Assembly: GCA_030602145.1 (NCBI GenBank)
Contig: JAUWAH010000184.1
Span: 1-5,679 of the forward strand
Direction: 5' to 3'
DNA: 5,679 nucleotides
Source of the DNA: Desulfobulbus sp.
GTDB taxonomy: Bacteria; Desulfobacterota; Desulfobulbia; Desulfobulbales; Desulfobulbaceae
Positions 1 to 5,260 of this stretch are shown in pieces (the stretch's first letter is position 1; the number at the start of each line of letters is the position of its first letter). The translations under genes and the position numbers were made by a program. The notes below the pieces were generated by a model, which saw only the letters and a program-made list of their open reading frames with translations, was not told the DNA's origin and ran no database searches.

Positions 1-685
1 GCTGCTCCAGGCTGCGGGGTCGGAGGTTGTAGGCGCTGTCGTAGGCCGGATTGAGGGCCTTGAGCCGGTTTTCGGCCATTGCCCGGCCGACCTTGGTGCG
101 CCGCTCATTGCCCGCATCCTTGAGGAGAACAAACTCGTTGGGCTGGAAGGATTCGCCCGCCATCTCCAATTCCTTGTCGCGTTGGAGGCGATCAATGACG
201 GTGCCCTCGACGGTGAGGCTCCGCCAGCCGGTGTACAACTGGTCGAAATCGGCCTTTTCCTTCTCGAAATCCTGCACCTCGATGCCCATGGCGTCGGCCT
301 TGAGGCGGGCATTGATGTCCTTGGAGACGAAAATCACCCGCTTGCCTTCCCGAAAGAGCCGATAGGCGGTGGCGATGATCCGGTTGTCCGGGATGTCCAG
401 ATCGATGCAGGTGCCGCAGTCCTCCTCCTTTTCCATGGTGATCCAGACCACGCCGCCATCGCTGGTGGGCACGCCCTTGCCCAGGCTGCCCTGGCCGCGC
501 AACCGGTCGAGGCTGCGGATGACGCCGCGGGCGTTGCGGCCCAATTCGTCGTTGTTCTTCTTGAATTTGTCCAACTCCTCGATCACCGTCATCGGCAGGA
601 CCACGGTGTTGTCGGCAAAACAGGTGATGGCGTCGCTGTTGTGGAGCAGCACGTTGGTGTCAAGGACGAAGAATTTGTTGGACAT
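1..685 (-). CDS. PIN-PhoH family protein (YlaK/PhoH2 type), N-terminal part, cut by window edge
   Basis: Reading the minus strand from the ATG at 685-683 gives 228 codons with no stop, so the gene runs off the left edge. Residues 1 to about 140 form a PIN nuclease domain. The start MSNKFFVLDTNVLL carries the first acidic residue (D9); E36 lies in VIEELDKF, D100 in DIPDNRIIATA and D123 in VSKDINARLKA, so the four usual metal-binding acids are present. After a linker, residues 222-228 (RPRSLEQ) resemble the junction where the PhoH P-loop ATPase normally begins; the Walker motifs would lie outside the window. Family knowledge: PIN-PhoH fusions such as mycobacterial PhoH2 act as ATP-dependent RNA helicase/ribonucleases. 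The gene is last of a same-strand run, 50 bp after the M24 peptidase, with only a weak ribosome binding site (TGGAAA). Family assignment is strong; the exact role is inferred. Confidence 0.9.
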   Translation of the reverse strand, partial: MSNKFFVLDTNVLLHNSDAITCFADNTVVLPMTVIEELDKFKKNNDELGRNARGVIRSLDRLRGQGSLGKGVPTSDGGVVWITMEKEEDCGTCIDLDIPDNRIIATAYRLFREGKRVIFVSKDINARLKADAMGIEVQDFEKEKADFDQLYTGWRSLTVEGTVIDRLQRDKELEMAGESFQPNEFVLLKDAGNERRTKVGRAMAENRLKALNPAYDSAYNLRPRSLEQ

Positions 686-735
686 GGGATTTCCAGGGGT
701 TGGCGGTGTGCAGGTTGAGGGAATATCGAGATCGG

Positions 736-1845
736 TTACAGGTCAAGGCCGGTGGTGTCCCGATTGAGGACCTCGCAGCCCGTGTCGGTGACCACCACCA
801 TGTTCTCCAGGCGGATGCCGCCCCAGTCGGCCAGGTACAGGCCGGGTTCGACGGTGACCACCATGCCGGCGCGCAACTGTTTGCGGCCGCGCGGCGACAG
901 ACGCGGGTCCTCGTGGACGGCAACACCCACCCCATGGCCGAGTCCGTGACCGAAGGCCTCGCCGTAGCCGCCCTCGGCCAGCACCCGGCGCGCGGCCCGG
1001 TCCACCTCCGCCCCGGTGACCCCGGCGCGGATGGTGCCGATGCCGGCCAGCATGGCCTGCCGCACCAGCCGGTGGCGGTCGAGATAGGTCTGGTCGGGTT
1101 TGCCGAAGACAAAGGTGCGGGTCATGTCGGAGCAGTACCCCTTGTGGACCAGGCCCATGTCGATCAGCACCAGGTCGCCGGCCAGCAGTTCGCGGTCGGT
1201 GGGCACGGCATGCGGCCGGGCGGCATTCGTGCCGAAGGCGACGATGGTATCGAAGCTCGGCCCCTCGGCGCCCATCTCGCGCATGGTGAGGTCGATGGCC
1301 AGGGCGATCTCGCGTTCGGTCATGCCCGGCTCGATGGTCTGGTAGACCGACTGGAAGACCTGCTCGTTCAACCGGGTCGACTGCCGCAGCAGGTGCAGCT
1401 CGTGCTCATCCTTGACCACCCGCATCTGCTCGATCAGGCCGCTCTCCGGCCGCAGGGTCAGCCCCTTCTTGGCCCACAGGGAGGCAAGGCGGAGAAAGGA
1501 CGAATGGAGAAAATAGTCGCTCTCAAAGGCCAGGGTCTTGAAACCGATCTTCTTCTGCAGCCGTTCCAGCAGCTTGAGCAGCCCCTTGCTGTAGAGTGCC
1601 ACCTGATAAAGCGGCGCCTCGGCTTCGGCCTGGAGGGTGAAGCGGGAGTCGGTGAGCAGGTAGGGTGGGCCGTCGCCAGGGATGAGGAGGAAACCGCTGG
1701 TCTCCTGGATGCCGTGATCCGGGGCGGTGTAGCCGCTCAGGTAGCGGCGGTTGTGGGGCTGGGAGACGAGCAGGGCGTCGATGTTCTTCCGGCGCAGGGT
1801 GGCCTGCACGCGGACGAGCCGTTCGAATTCGACACCTCCGGCCAT
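736..1845 (-). CDS. M24 family metallopeptidase, Xaa-Pro aminopeptidase/prolidase-like
   Basis: A 369-aa cytoplasmic protein expected to remove N-terminal residues before proline or split Xaa-Pro dipeptides. Residues 1 to about 135 match the creatinase N-terminal domain (NIDALLVSQPHNRRYLSGYT). From about 145 the pita-bread catalytic domain follows. All five dinuclear metal ligands are visible: D229 (LIDMG), D240 (YCSDMTRTF), H304 (GHGLGHGVG), E333 (TVEPGLYL) and E347 (GIRLENMV). The catalytic histidine is H212 (ARPHAVPT). There is no signal peptide. I chose the ATG at 1845 over one at 1938 because the longer form adds 31 low-complexity residues that overlap the upstream gene, whereas GGAG lies 7 nt before the chosen ATG. 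The upstream gene stops 2 nt before this start (TGA-CC-ATG), so translation is probably coupled. Choosing between PepP and PepQ specificity is not possible from sequence alone. Confidence 0.93.
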   Translation of the reverse strand: MAGGVEFERLVRVQATLRRKNIDALLVSQPHNRRYLSGYTAPDHGIQETSGFLLIPGDGPPYLLTDSRFTLQAEAEAPLYQVALYSKGLLKLLERLQKKIGFKTLAFESDYFLHSSFLRLASLWAKKGLTLRPESGLIEQMRVVKDEHELHLLRQSTRLNEQVFQSVYQTIEPGMTEREIALAIDLTMREMGAEGPSFDTIVAFGTNAARPHAVPTDRELLAGDLVLIDMGLVHKGYCSDMTRTFVFGKPDQTYLDRHRLVRQAMLAGIGTIRAGVTGAEVDRAARRVLAEGGYGEAFGHGLGHGVGVAVHEDPRLSPRGRKQLRAGMVVTVEPGLYLADWGGIRLENMVVVTDTGCEVLNRDTTGLDL

Positions 1846-1847
1846 GG

Positions 1848-2435
1848 TCAGACTCCGACCCAGTCGGCCAACTGGGCCTTGAACTGATCCAGGGCCTGGC
1901 CGTACTGCCGGTCGAGATCCATCTCCAGGCGGGCCCACTGATCCTTGAACTGGGGTTCCATGGTCGGGTCGATGCGCATGCCATCCGCCTTCATCCCCTT
2001 GCGCATCAGGAGCTGTTCGATCTGCATCCGCATCTGCTCCTTGAGTTGCTCGTACAACTGCTGGCGATGTTGGCCGTACTGGGTGGCGACGGCTTGCAGT
2101 TCCTGGCAGAGAGCGGCGATGTCGGCTCCGCCCGGATTCAGTTCGACGATGCCCCGGACGGCCCGCTCGATCCGTTTGATGCCCTCGTCATCGCGGGGCA
2201 GGAAGAGATTGCGCAGCAGGGAGGACAGCATGCCCTTGCGGATGGCGGCCTGCTCGGAGTCGACCTGCTGGCCGAGGATGTCGAGCAGGGAGGGCTTGGT
2301 GCCGTTGAGGTATTCAGCGGTGCAGTGCATGCCCTTCTTCACATTTTCCTCGTGACGCATCTCGTCCGGGGTGGCGGTGCCCATGCGGGCGGCGCGCTCC
2401 ATGACCAGATCCATGGTTGACTTGATTCCTGCCAT
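1848..2435 (-). CDS. Uncharacterised helical, glutamine- and methionine-rich protein, 195 aa
   Basis: I do not recognise a named family. The protein has 195 residues, no signal peptide and no membrane segment. It is charged and apparently almost all helical. Residues 106-146 are rich in Q, E, K, M and L with a heptad-like pattern, and residues 160-190 give a second amphipathic helix, so coiled-coil pairing or oligomer formation is plausible. Other parts are an N-terminal helix (STMDLVMERAARMG) and a glycine-proline break near residues 100-103 (NPGG). There are two cysteines, C38 and C110, without a metal-binding arrangement. Coding status is well supported: the ATG is preceded by AAGGAG at 9 nt, the reading frame is long and open, and the stop lies 2 nt before the next start. 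It sits between rsmB and the M24 peptidase gene, so it is likely co-expressed with the peptidase. A scaffold or partner role is only inference. Confidence 0.85.
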   Translation of the reverse strand: MAGIKSTMDLVMERAARMGTATPDEMRHEENVKKGMHCTAEYLNGTKPSLLDILGQQVDSEQAAIRKGMLSSLLRNLFLPRDDEGIKRIERAVRGIVELNPGGADIAALCQELQAVATQYGQHRQQLYEQLKEQMRMQIEQLLMRKGMKADGMRIDPTMEPQFKDQWARLEMDLDRQYGQALDQFKAQLADWVGV

Positions 2436-2482
2436 GAACGGGTTCTCCTTGAATGATTGTGGGGTGAACGCTGTGGTGTGCG

Positions 2483-2511
2483 ACTATAAACATTGTCGCC
2501 GCAAACTACAA
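2483..2511 (-). promoter_or_regulatory. Candidate sigma70-like internal promoter
   Basis: On the minus strand, TTGTAG (2511-2506) is followed by exactly 17 nt and then TATAGT (2488-2483). The -10 matches the consensus at five of six positions; the -35 matches at only three. The -35 overlaps the rsmB stop codon. Transcription would begin near position 2476, leaving a leader of about 40 nt with a strong AAGGAG before the helical protein's ATG at 2435. It could let the last three genes be expressed independently of rsmB. Confidence 0.4.
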
Positions 2512-3870
2512 GCGGCTCCCGTCGACCAGGCGGGCGGCGAAAAAGCCGTCCAGGCCGTCGGTGGGATCGGTGCGGAAGAAGCCGGCCCCGTCGACCAGCC
2601 GCCGGGCCGCCCCGGGCAGGAAGGCAGCCGCCTCCTCGATGCCGAAAGGCGGGCACCGCTCGGCAAAGATCCGGACGACCTCCTCATCCTCCTCGGGCTC
2701 CAGCGAGCAGGTGACGTAGACCAGCACCCCGCCGGGCTTGAGCAGGGTGGCGGCGACCTCCAGCAGGTGGACCTGGGTCTGTTGGTAGGTGGCCAGTTCC
2801 TCCGCTCGGCGGTTCCAGCGGATATCTGGGTGGCGGCGGATGACCCCGGTCCCCGAGCAGGGGGCGTCGATGAGGATGCGGTCGAAGGGGAGCGGCCGGG
2901 TGGCGGCATAGGCGCGCAGATCGGTGCGGATGGGCAGCACCGCCTGACCGTGGCCCAGGCGACGGAGGTTGTCGCGCAGCAGACGGTAGCGGCGCGGGTC
3001 CGGCTCGACGGCGACGATGGCCCCGTCCGGCGGCAGCATCTCGGCCAGGTGGGTGGTCTTGCCCCCCAGACCGGCGCAGCCGTCGAGGACACGACAGCCG
3101 TGGTTCAGGGGGCCGGCCAGCAGGGTGGCCAGTTGGGCGGCCTCGTCCTGGACCTGAAACCGGCCGGTCTCGTAACCGGGCAGGGCGGTGACCGAACCGG
3201 GAAAGCCATCGACGATCAGGGCAAGGGGACTGAAATCGCCGTTGCGGACCGTGACCCCGCTCTTGGCCAGCGCCTCCCGCAGCACGGCGCGACCGACGCT
3301 TCGGCTGTTGACCCGGAGGGTGAGCAATGGTTCGCTGTTGTTGCAGCGGCAGATGGCCCGTGCCTTTGCCTCGCCGTAGTGGGCCGTCCACCGTTCGACC
3401 AGCCAGGCGGGATGGTTGAGCAGCGGCGGTTCGCCCTCAGCCATCTGCTCGGCGGTGGGCAGGGTTTTCCGGCTGCGGGCCACGCCGCGCAGCAGGCCGT
3501 TGACGAAACCGACCAGCCAGGCGGGCTGGCCGGCCTCCTTGAGGGTATTGACCGTGGCGTTGACCGCCGCCGATTCCGGGATGCGATGGAGGAACAGCAG
3601 TTGAAAAACCCCGATCCTGAGGGTCATCAGGGTACGCACCTTCATCTTGCGCAGCGGATGCTTGCTCAGGGTGCGGATGATGTGGTCAAGATACTCCTTC
3701 TGGCGCATCACCCCGTAGACCAGGGTTTTGACCAGCCCCCGGTCGATATCGGCCACCTGCTCGACCGCCGTCTGGAAGAGTTGATCGACCGGATTGTGGG
3801 TGGTGGCCCATAAACAGAGGGTCTCGACGGCTGCGGATCGGGGGTTGGTTGCGGAAGATGTCGGGGTCAT
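2506..3870 (-). CDS. rsmB: 16S rRNA (cytosine-5)-methyltransferase, RsmB family
   Basis: A 454-aa protein expected to transfer a methyl group from S-adenosylmethionine to a cytosine of 16S rRNA (C967 in E. coli). Residues 1 to about 135 resemble the NusB-like RNA-binding domain (RSAAVETL, then VNGLLRGVARS). The Rossmann methyltransferase domain follows: motif I VLDGCAGLGGKTTH (261-274), acidic VEPDP (288-292), motif IV DAPCSGTGVIRRHPD with C338 (335-349), and motif VI VTCSLEPEE with C388. In RsmB the motif VI cysteine is the nucleophile and the motif IV cysteine releases the product. It is slightly longer than the 429-aa E. coli enzyme. Two starts are possible: ATG at 3870 and GTG at 3954. 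I prefer the ATG because family members begin shortly before the RSxAxxxL segment, but neither start has a good Shine-Dalgarno. Motif I reads GCAGLGG rather than the usual LCAAPGG. Confidence 0.93.
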   Translation of the reverse strand: MTPTSSATNPRSAAVETLCLWATTHNPVDQLFQTAVEQVADIDRGLVKTLVYGVMRQKEYLDHIIRTLSKHPLRKMKVRTLMTLRIGVFQLLFLHRIPESAAVNATVNTLKEAGQPAWLVGFVNGLLRGVARSRKTLPTAEQMAEGEPPLLNHPAWLVERWTAHYGEAKARAICRCNNSEPLLTLRVNSRSVGRAVLREALAKSGVTVRNGDFSPLALIVDGFPGSVTALPGYETGRFQVQDEAAQLATLLAGPLNHGCRVLDGCAGLGGKTTHLAEMLPPDGAIVAVEPDPRRYRLLRDNLRRLGHGQAVLPIRTDLRAYAATRPLPFDRILIDAPCSGTGVIRRHPDIRWNRRAEELATYQQTQVHLLEVAATLLKPGGVLVYVTCSLEPEEDEEVVRIFAERCPPFGIEEAAAFLPGAARRLVDGAGFFRTDPTDGLDGFFAARLVDGSRL

Positions 3871-3890
3871 GGCGGCGGGGCAGGGGTGCG

Positions 3891-3906
3891 GGCAGGAGAA
3901 CCTGCC
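3891..3906 (-). repeat. Short perfect hairpin in rsmB leader
   Basis: GGCAGG-AGAA-CCTGCC is a perfect 6-bp inverted repeat with a 4-nt loop, 20 bases upstream of the preferred rsmB ATG. It sits where a ribosome binding site would be expected slightly downstream, and none is visible there. It may shape translation initiation; if the upstream GTG is the true start it is simply coding sequence. Confidence 0.5.
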
Positions 3907-3911
3907 GGAAA

Positions 3912-3935
3912 CCCGGAACTTCTCTAGCTTCCGGG
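3912..3935 (-). repeat. Perfect inverted repeat in rsmB leader
   Basis: CCCGGAA (3912-3918) and TTCCGGG (3929-3935) form a perfect 7-bp stem with a 10-nt loop. On the rsmB-sense strand it is followed by only three T residues, so it is a poor terminator. It lies next to the smaller hairpin at 3891-3906. Its function is unknown. Confidence 0.5.
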
Positions 3936-4011
3936 ATGGACCATTGATTCGCACTCTGCCATGCCCGGCGCCGATTGCAATGTTTTTTCACATCGCGTCG
4001 CCGCATCGGCC

Positions 4012-4033
4012 GCCGGTGGAGCCGTTCACCGGC
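4012..4033. repeat. Perfect inverted repeat between rsmB and tRNA-Leu
   Basis: GCCGGTG (4012-4018) and CACCGGC (4027-4033) pair perfectly over 7 bp around an 8-nt spacer. Neither strand has a T tract after it, so it does not look like a terminator. It lies between the divergent rsmB and tRNA transcription units and could be a protein-binding site or chance in GC-rich DNA. Confidence 0.35.
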
Positions 4034-4071
4034 TGAAGCCGAAGACCGACGGAGCCGCGCAAGCTTTCCCC

Positions 4072-4101
4072 TTGACAGTAAAAAGCCCGATACGGTAAAA
4101 A
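4072..4101 (+). promoter_or_regulatory. Probable sigma70-like promoter of tRNA-Leu
   Basis: A perfect TTGACA -35 box (4072-4077) is followed after 18 nt by TAAAAA (4096-4101), a four-of-six match to TATAAT. Transcription would start near 4108, about 9 nt before the mature tRNA 5' end, a typical arrangement for a single tRNA gene. The -10 is the weaker half, and a register with a 17-nt spacer is also possible. Confidence 0.6.
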
Positions 4102-4116
4102 GAGCGCCACATCCAC

Positions 4117-4203
4117 GCCGGAGTGGTGAAACTGGTAGACGCACTGGACTCAAAATCCAGCGGGGGTGACCCCATGTCGGTTCGATTCCGACTTCCGGCA
4201 CCA
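4117..4203 (+). tRNA. tRNA-Leu, anticodon CAA
   Basis: An 87-nt class II tRNA with encoded CCA. The acceptor stem pairs GCCGGAG with TTCCGGC (seven pairs, the last a G-U), followed by discriminator A and CCA at 4201-4203. The anticodon stem CTGGA/TCCAG encloses the loop CTCAAAA, giving anticodon CAA (4151-4153), which reads the leucine codon UUG. A long variable arm contains the GGGG-TGA-CCCC stem expected of leucine tRNAs. The T arm is GTCGG-TTCGATT-CCGAC, and the D loop contains CTGGTAGA. The gene is single, with its own promoter candidate and a strong terminator 9 nt downstream. tRNA genes are common integration sites, and the toxin-antitoxin pair beyond it may be such an accessory segment. 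Confidence 0.97.
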
Positions 4204-4212
4204 GTAAAAATC

Positions 4213-4248
4213 AAGGGTTTGCAGAATGGTTTCTGTAAACCCTTTTTT
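4213..4248 (+). terminator. Strong intrinsic terminator after tRNA-Leu, probably bidirectional
   Basis: A 14-bp stem (4213-4226 with 4231-4244, one G-U pair) closes a 4-nt loop and runs into six T residues (4243-4248). On the minus strand the same hairpin is followed after two bases by five T residues (complement of 4206-4210), so it can also stop transcripts coming from vapBC, whose last gene ends at 4303 pointing towards it. Confidence 0.92.
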
Positions 4249-4302
4249 GTTTGGAATGCTTGGTCAGATGTCGGTTAGATGAAAACTGTTCGTCCTGATT
4301 TT

Positions 4303-4713
4303 TCACGCATACAGTGCTTCGGTGTCGATTGTTTGCAGCCCCAGATGGGTCACCATGGGCTCGAAATCCCGGTCATCATGCAGCAGCGGCAAGGCGTGGC
4401 GGATGCAGAACGTCCCGATCATGACATCAATGGTTTTCCGTACCGTGACGCCTTTCTTCCTGAGCACTCTATAGTTCATCGCGCTGTCCAGGGCCAGGGT
4501 GCGGCCACCCATCGCCATGAACGGCAGCCCTGACAAGAGGTCCCTGGCAATGGTGAAGTCCTTGTCACGTTGAAAGCCCTGGAGCACCTCGGTCAGGATG
4601 AGATCGCCGATGAGAACGGGAATATTGCCAAGCGAACCATCGAGCCAATCCGTCCGGGAGGTCTTTTTCCCGTTGAAGTAGTCAATCCACACGGAAGAAT
4701 CGACGAGAATCAT
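4303..4713 (-). CDS. vapC: VapC-type PIN-domain toxin ribonuclease
   Basis: A 136-aa single-domain PIN protein, the usual VapC length. When freed from its antitoxin it is expected to cut RNA, in VapC family members often tRNA or rRNA, and halt translation. The expected acidic residues are visible: D5 (ILVDSSVWIDYF), E42 (LTEVLQG), D96 (TIDVMIG) and a cluster at D113/D114/D116 (LHDDRDFEP) that supplies the fourth. The order IDYFNG, LILTEVLQGF, IRHALPLLHDDRDF is typical of the group. The ATG overlaps the antitoxin stop codon by ATGA, so translation is probably coupled. A GAGGAG at 4728-4733 is 14 nt away, rather far for a sole ribosome binding site. No truncation or lost catalytic residue is seen, so it is probably active. 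The RNA target cannot be told from sequence. Confidence 0.93.
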   Translation of the reverse strand: MILVDSSVWIDYFNGKKTSRTDWLDGSLGNIPVLIGDLILTEVLQGFQRDKDFTIARDLLSGLPFMAMGGRTLALDSAMNYRVLRKKGVTVRKTIDVMIGTFCIRHALPLLHDDRDFEPMVTHLGLQTIDTEALYA

Positions 4714-4904
4714 TTGTCTGCCCGCATCTCCTCAAGGTTGCCGGTCCATTTGAGTTTGCCCCGGAATCCCCTTATTTTTTCCTGACCTTTCAGGTGCACC
4801 AACAGCCGCAACCCTTCTTCTATGGCGTCTTTCTTTGTTTTTTTTCCTGAGGCCTTGAGGGCCGATTCCATCAGATCGTCGTCAATCACTATATTCGTTC
4901 TCAT
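4710..4904 (-). CDS. vapB: VapB-type antitoxin (VapB_antitoxin family)
   Basis: A 64-aa protein that should bind and neutralise the VapC toxin and, through its N-terminal DNA-binding part, repress the shared promoter. Residues 2-7 (RTNIVI) look like the beta strand of a ribbon-helix-helix fold, followed by helices at about 9-18 and 23-39 (KKDAIEEGLRLLVHL). The C-terminal segment IRGFRGKLKWTGNLEEMR is characteristic of this antitoxin family and is the expected toxin-binding tail. I chose the ATG at 4904 over an upstream start at 4928, because GGAGG lies 6 nt before it and the protein then begins at the conserved strand. Its stop overlaps the vapC ATG (ATGA). A promoter/operator with an inverted repeat lies directly upstream, supporting autoregulation. 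Confidence 0.92.
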   Translation of the reverse strand: MRTNIVIDDDLMESALKASGKKTKKDAIEEGLRLLVHLKGQEKIRGFRGKLKWTGNLEEMRADK

Positions 4905-4907
4905 AGA

Positions 4908-4915
4908 CCACCTCC
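4908..4915 (-). promoter_or_regulatory. Ribosome binding site of vapB
   Basis: On the minus strand GGAGGTGG lies just before the ATG at 4904, with GGAGG 6 nt from it. It is among the best Shine-Dalgarno matches in the window and decides the start in favour of 4904. By contrast vapC depends on a distant GAGGAG and the ATGA overlap, which would favour antitoxin over toxin synthesis. Confidence 0.75.
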
Positions 4916-4917
4916 GT

Positions 4918-4947
4918 ATGTGTATCATTATGCTCCATTATACACAT
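4918..4947. promoter_or_regulatory. Candidate vapBC operator (inverted repeat)
   Basis: ATGTGTAT (4918-4925) and ATACACAT (4940-4947) form a perfect 8-bp inverted repeat with a 14-nt spacer, placed 14 bp upstream of the vapB start. The spacer also contains a direct repeat of CATTAT (4926-4931 and 4936-4941). The repeat overlaps the -10 box and likely start point, as expected for a ribbon-helix-helix VapB(C) repressor site. Binding is inferred, not shown. Confidence 0.6.
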
Positions 4948-4965
4948 TAAGAAGAGGGCTTGAAA
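4937..4965 (-). promoter_or_regulatory. Probable vapBC promoter
   Basis: The minus strand carries a perfect TATAAT (4942-4937). At 17 nt upstream is TTTCAA (4965-4960), only a three-of-six match to the -35 consensus. Transcription would begin near 4930, about 26 nt before the vapB ATG and inside the inverted repeat, so a bound repressor would block it. Confidence 0.6.
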
Positions 4966-5260
4966 GTCTTCTTGTCACGTCGCTATCATTCTCTCGCCGG
5001 TTTCCCACAGTCGTCTGAGCCACCAAGCCATCGTCGGCATACGTACGTCCATCGCCCCTCTTGGGCTTCGAGTTGCTCATTTTCCAGCCCGCGCACCTGA
5101 TAATACTTTTTAGCCTTTCGTCGTACAATCCTCTTGAAAATCTTTCTCGGCCGGCTAAGGTGTTACCGATTCGCCTTCTGTGTTATTGACGCTGGCCGTC
5201 TTCACGCAACAGCGTGTCGCGTCATCGAGCTGTGAACAACCTGCATCAGGGAGAAACAGA
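4966..5260. other. Gene-free intergenic region between divergent vapBC and exbB
   Basis: I find no convincing gene here. It is more AT-rich than the rsmB-phoH run and holds an 8-bp palindrome ACGTACGT (5041-5048) and a nested inverted repeat (5187-5224). Possible exbB promoter elements are weak: TTGAAA (5134-5139) with TAAGGT (5156-5161) at 16 nt, or a lone TACAAT (5124-5129) without a matching -35. A 66-codon minus-strand frame from a TTG near 5128 resembles nothing I recognise. The stretch could be a regulatory leader or a decayed sequence. Confidence 0.5.
5187..5224 (+). repeat. Nested inverted repeat in the exbB leader
   Basis: An outer perfect 6-bp stem TGACGC (5187-5192) / GCGTCA (5219-5224) encloses an inner perfect 5-bp stem CACGC (5203-5207) / GCGTG (5212-5216) with loop AACA. 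The two are joined by an asymmetric internal loop of 10 and 2 nt. No T tract follows. It ends 36 nt before the exbB start and could be a structured leader or an operator. Confidence 0.4.

Noticed and set aside
700..1887. 395-codon open frame on the plus strand opposite the M24 peptidase gene
   Set aside because: It is a GC-rich shadow: the minus strand encodes a complete metallopeptidase with all catalytic residues, while this frame is low-complexity and matches no family.
2371..3813. 480-codon open frame on the plus strand opposite rsmB
   Set aside because: The opposite strand encodes RsmB with all motifs; this frame has repetitive G/A/Q/D-rich composition typical of an antisense shadow.
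3686..4214. Minus-strand frames beginning MPEVGIEPTWGHP and MIFTGAGSRNRTDMG
   Set aside because: They are the complement of the tRNA-Leu gene, a well-known source of false protein predictions.
4561..4980. Direct repeat CTTGTCACGT at 4561-4570 and 4971-4980
   Set aside because: A 10-bp match is expected several times by chance in a window this size, and one copy is inside vapC.
5098..5104. TGATAAT resembling half of a Fur box upstream of exbB
   Set aside because: The second half-site is missing (the next bases are ACTTTTTAG), so iron regulation cannot be supported from the sequence.
4928..5128. 66-codon minus-strand frame upstream of vapB
   Set aside because: It needs a TTG start with a badly spaced ribosome binding site, overlaps the vapBC promoter and resembles no family I know.
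4176..5260. Possible attachment-site duplication of the tRNA-Leu 3' end
   Set aside because: I looked for a second copy of the T-arm/acceptor sequence downstream and found only a six-base match (CGATTC near 5168), which is not meaningful.
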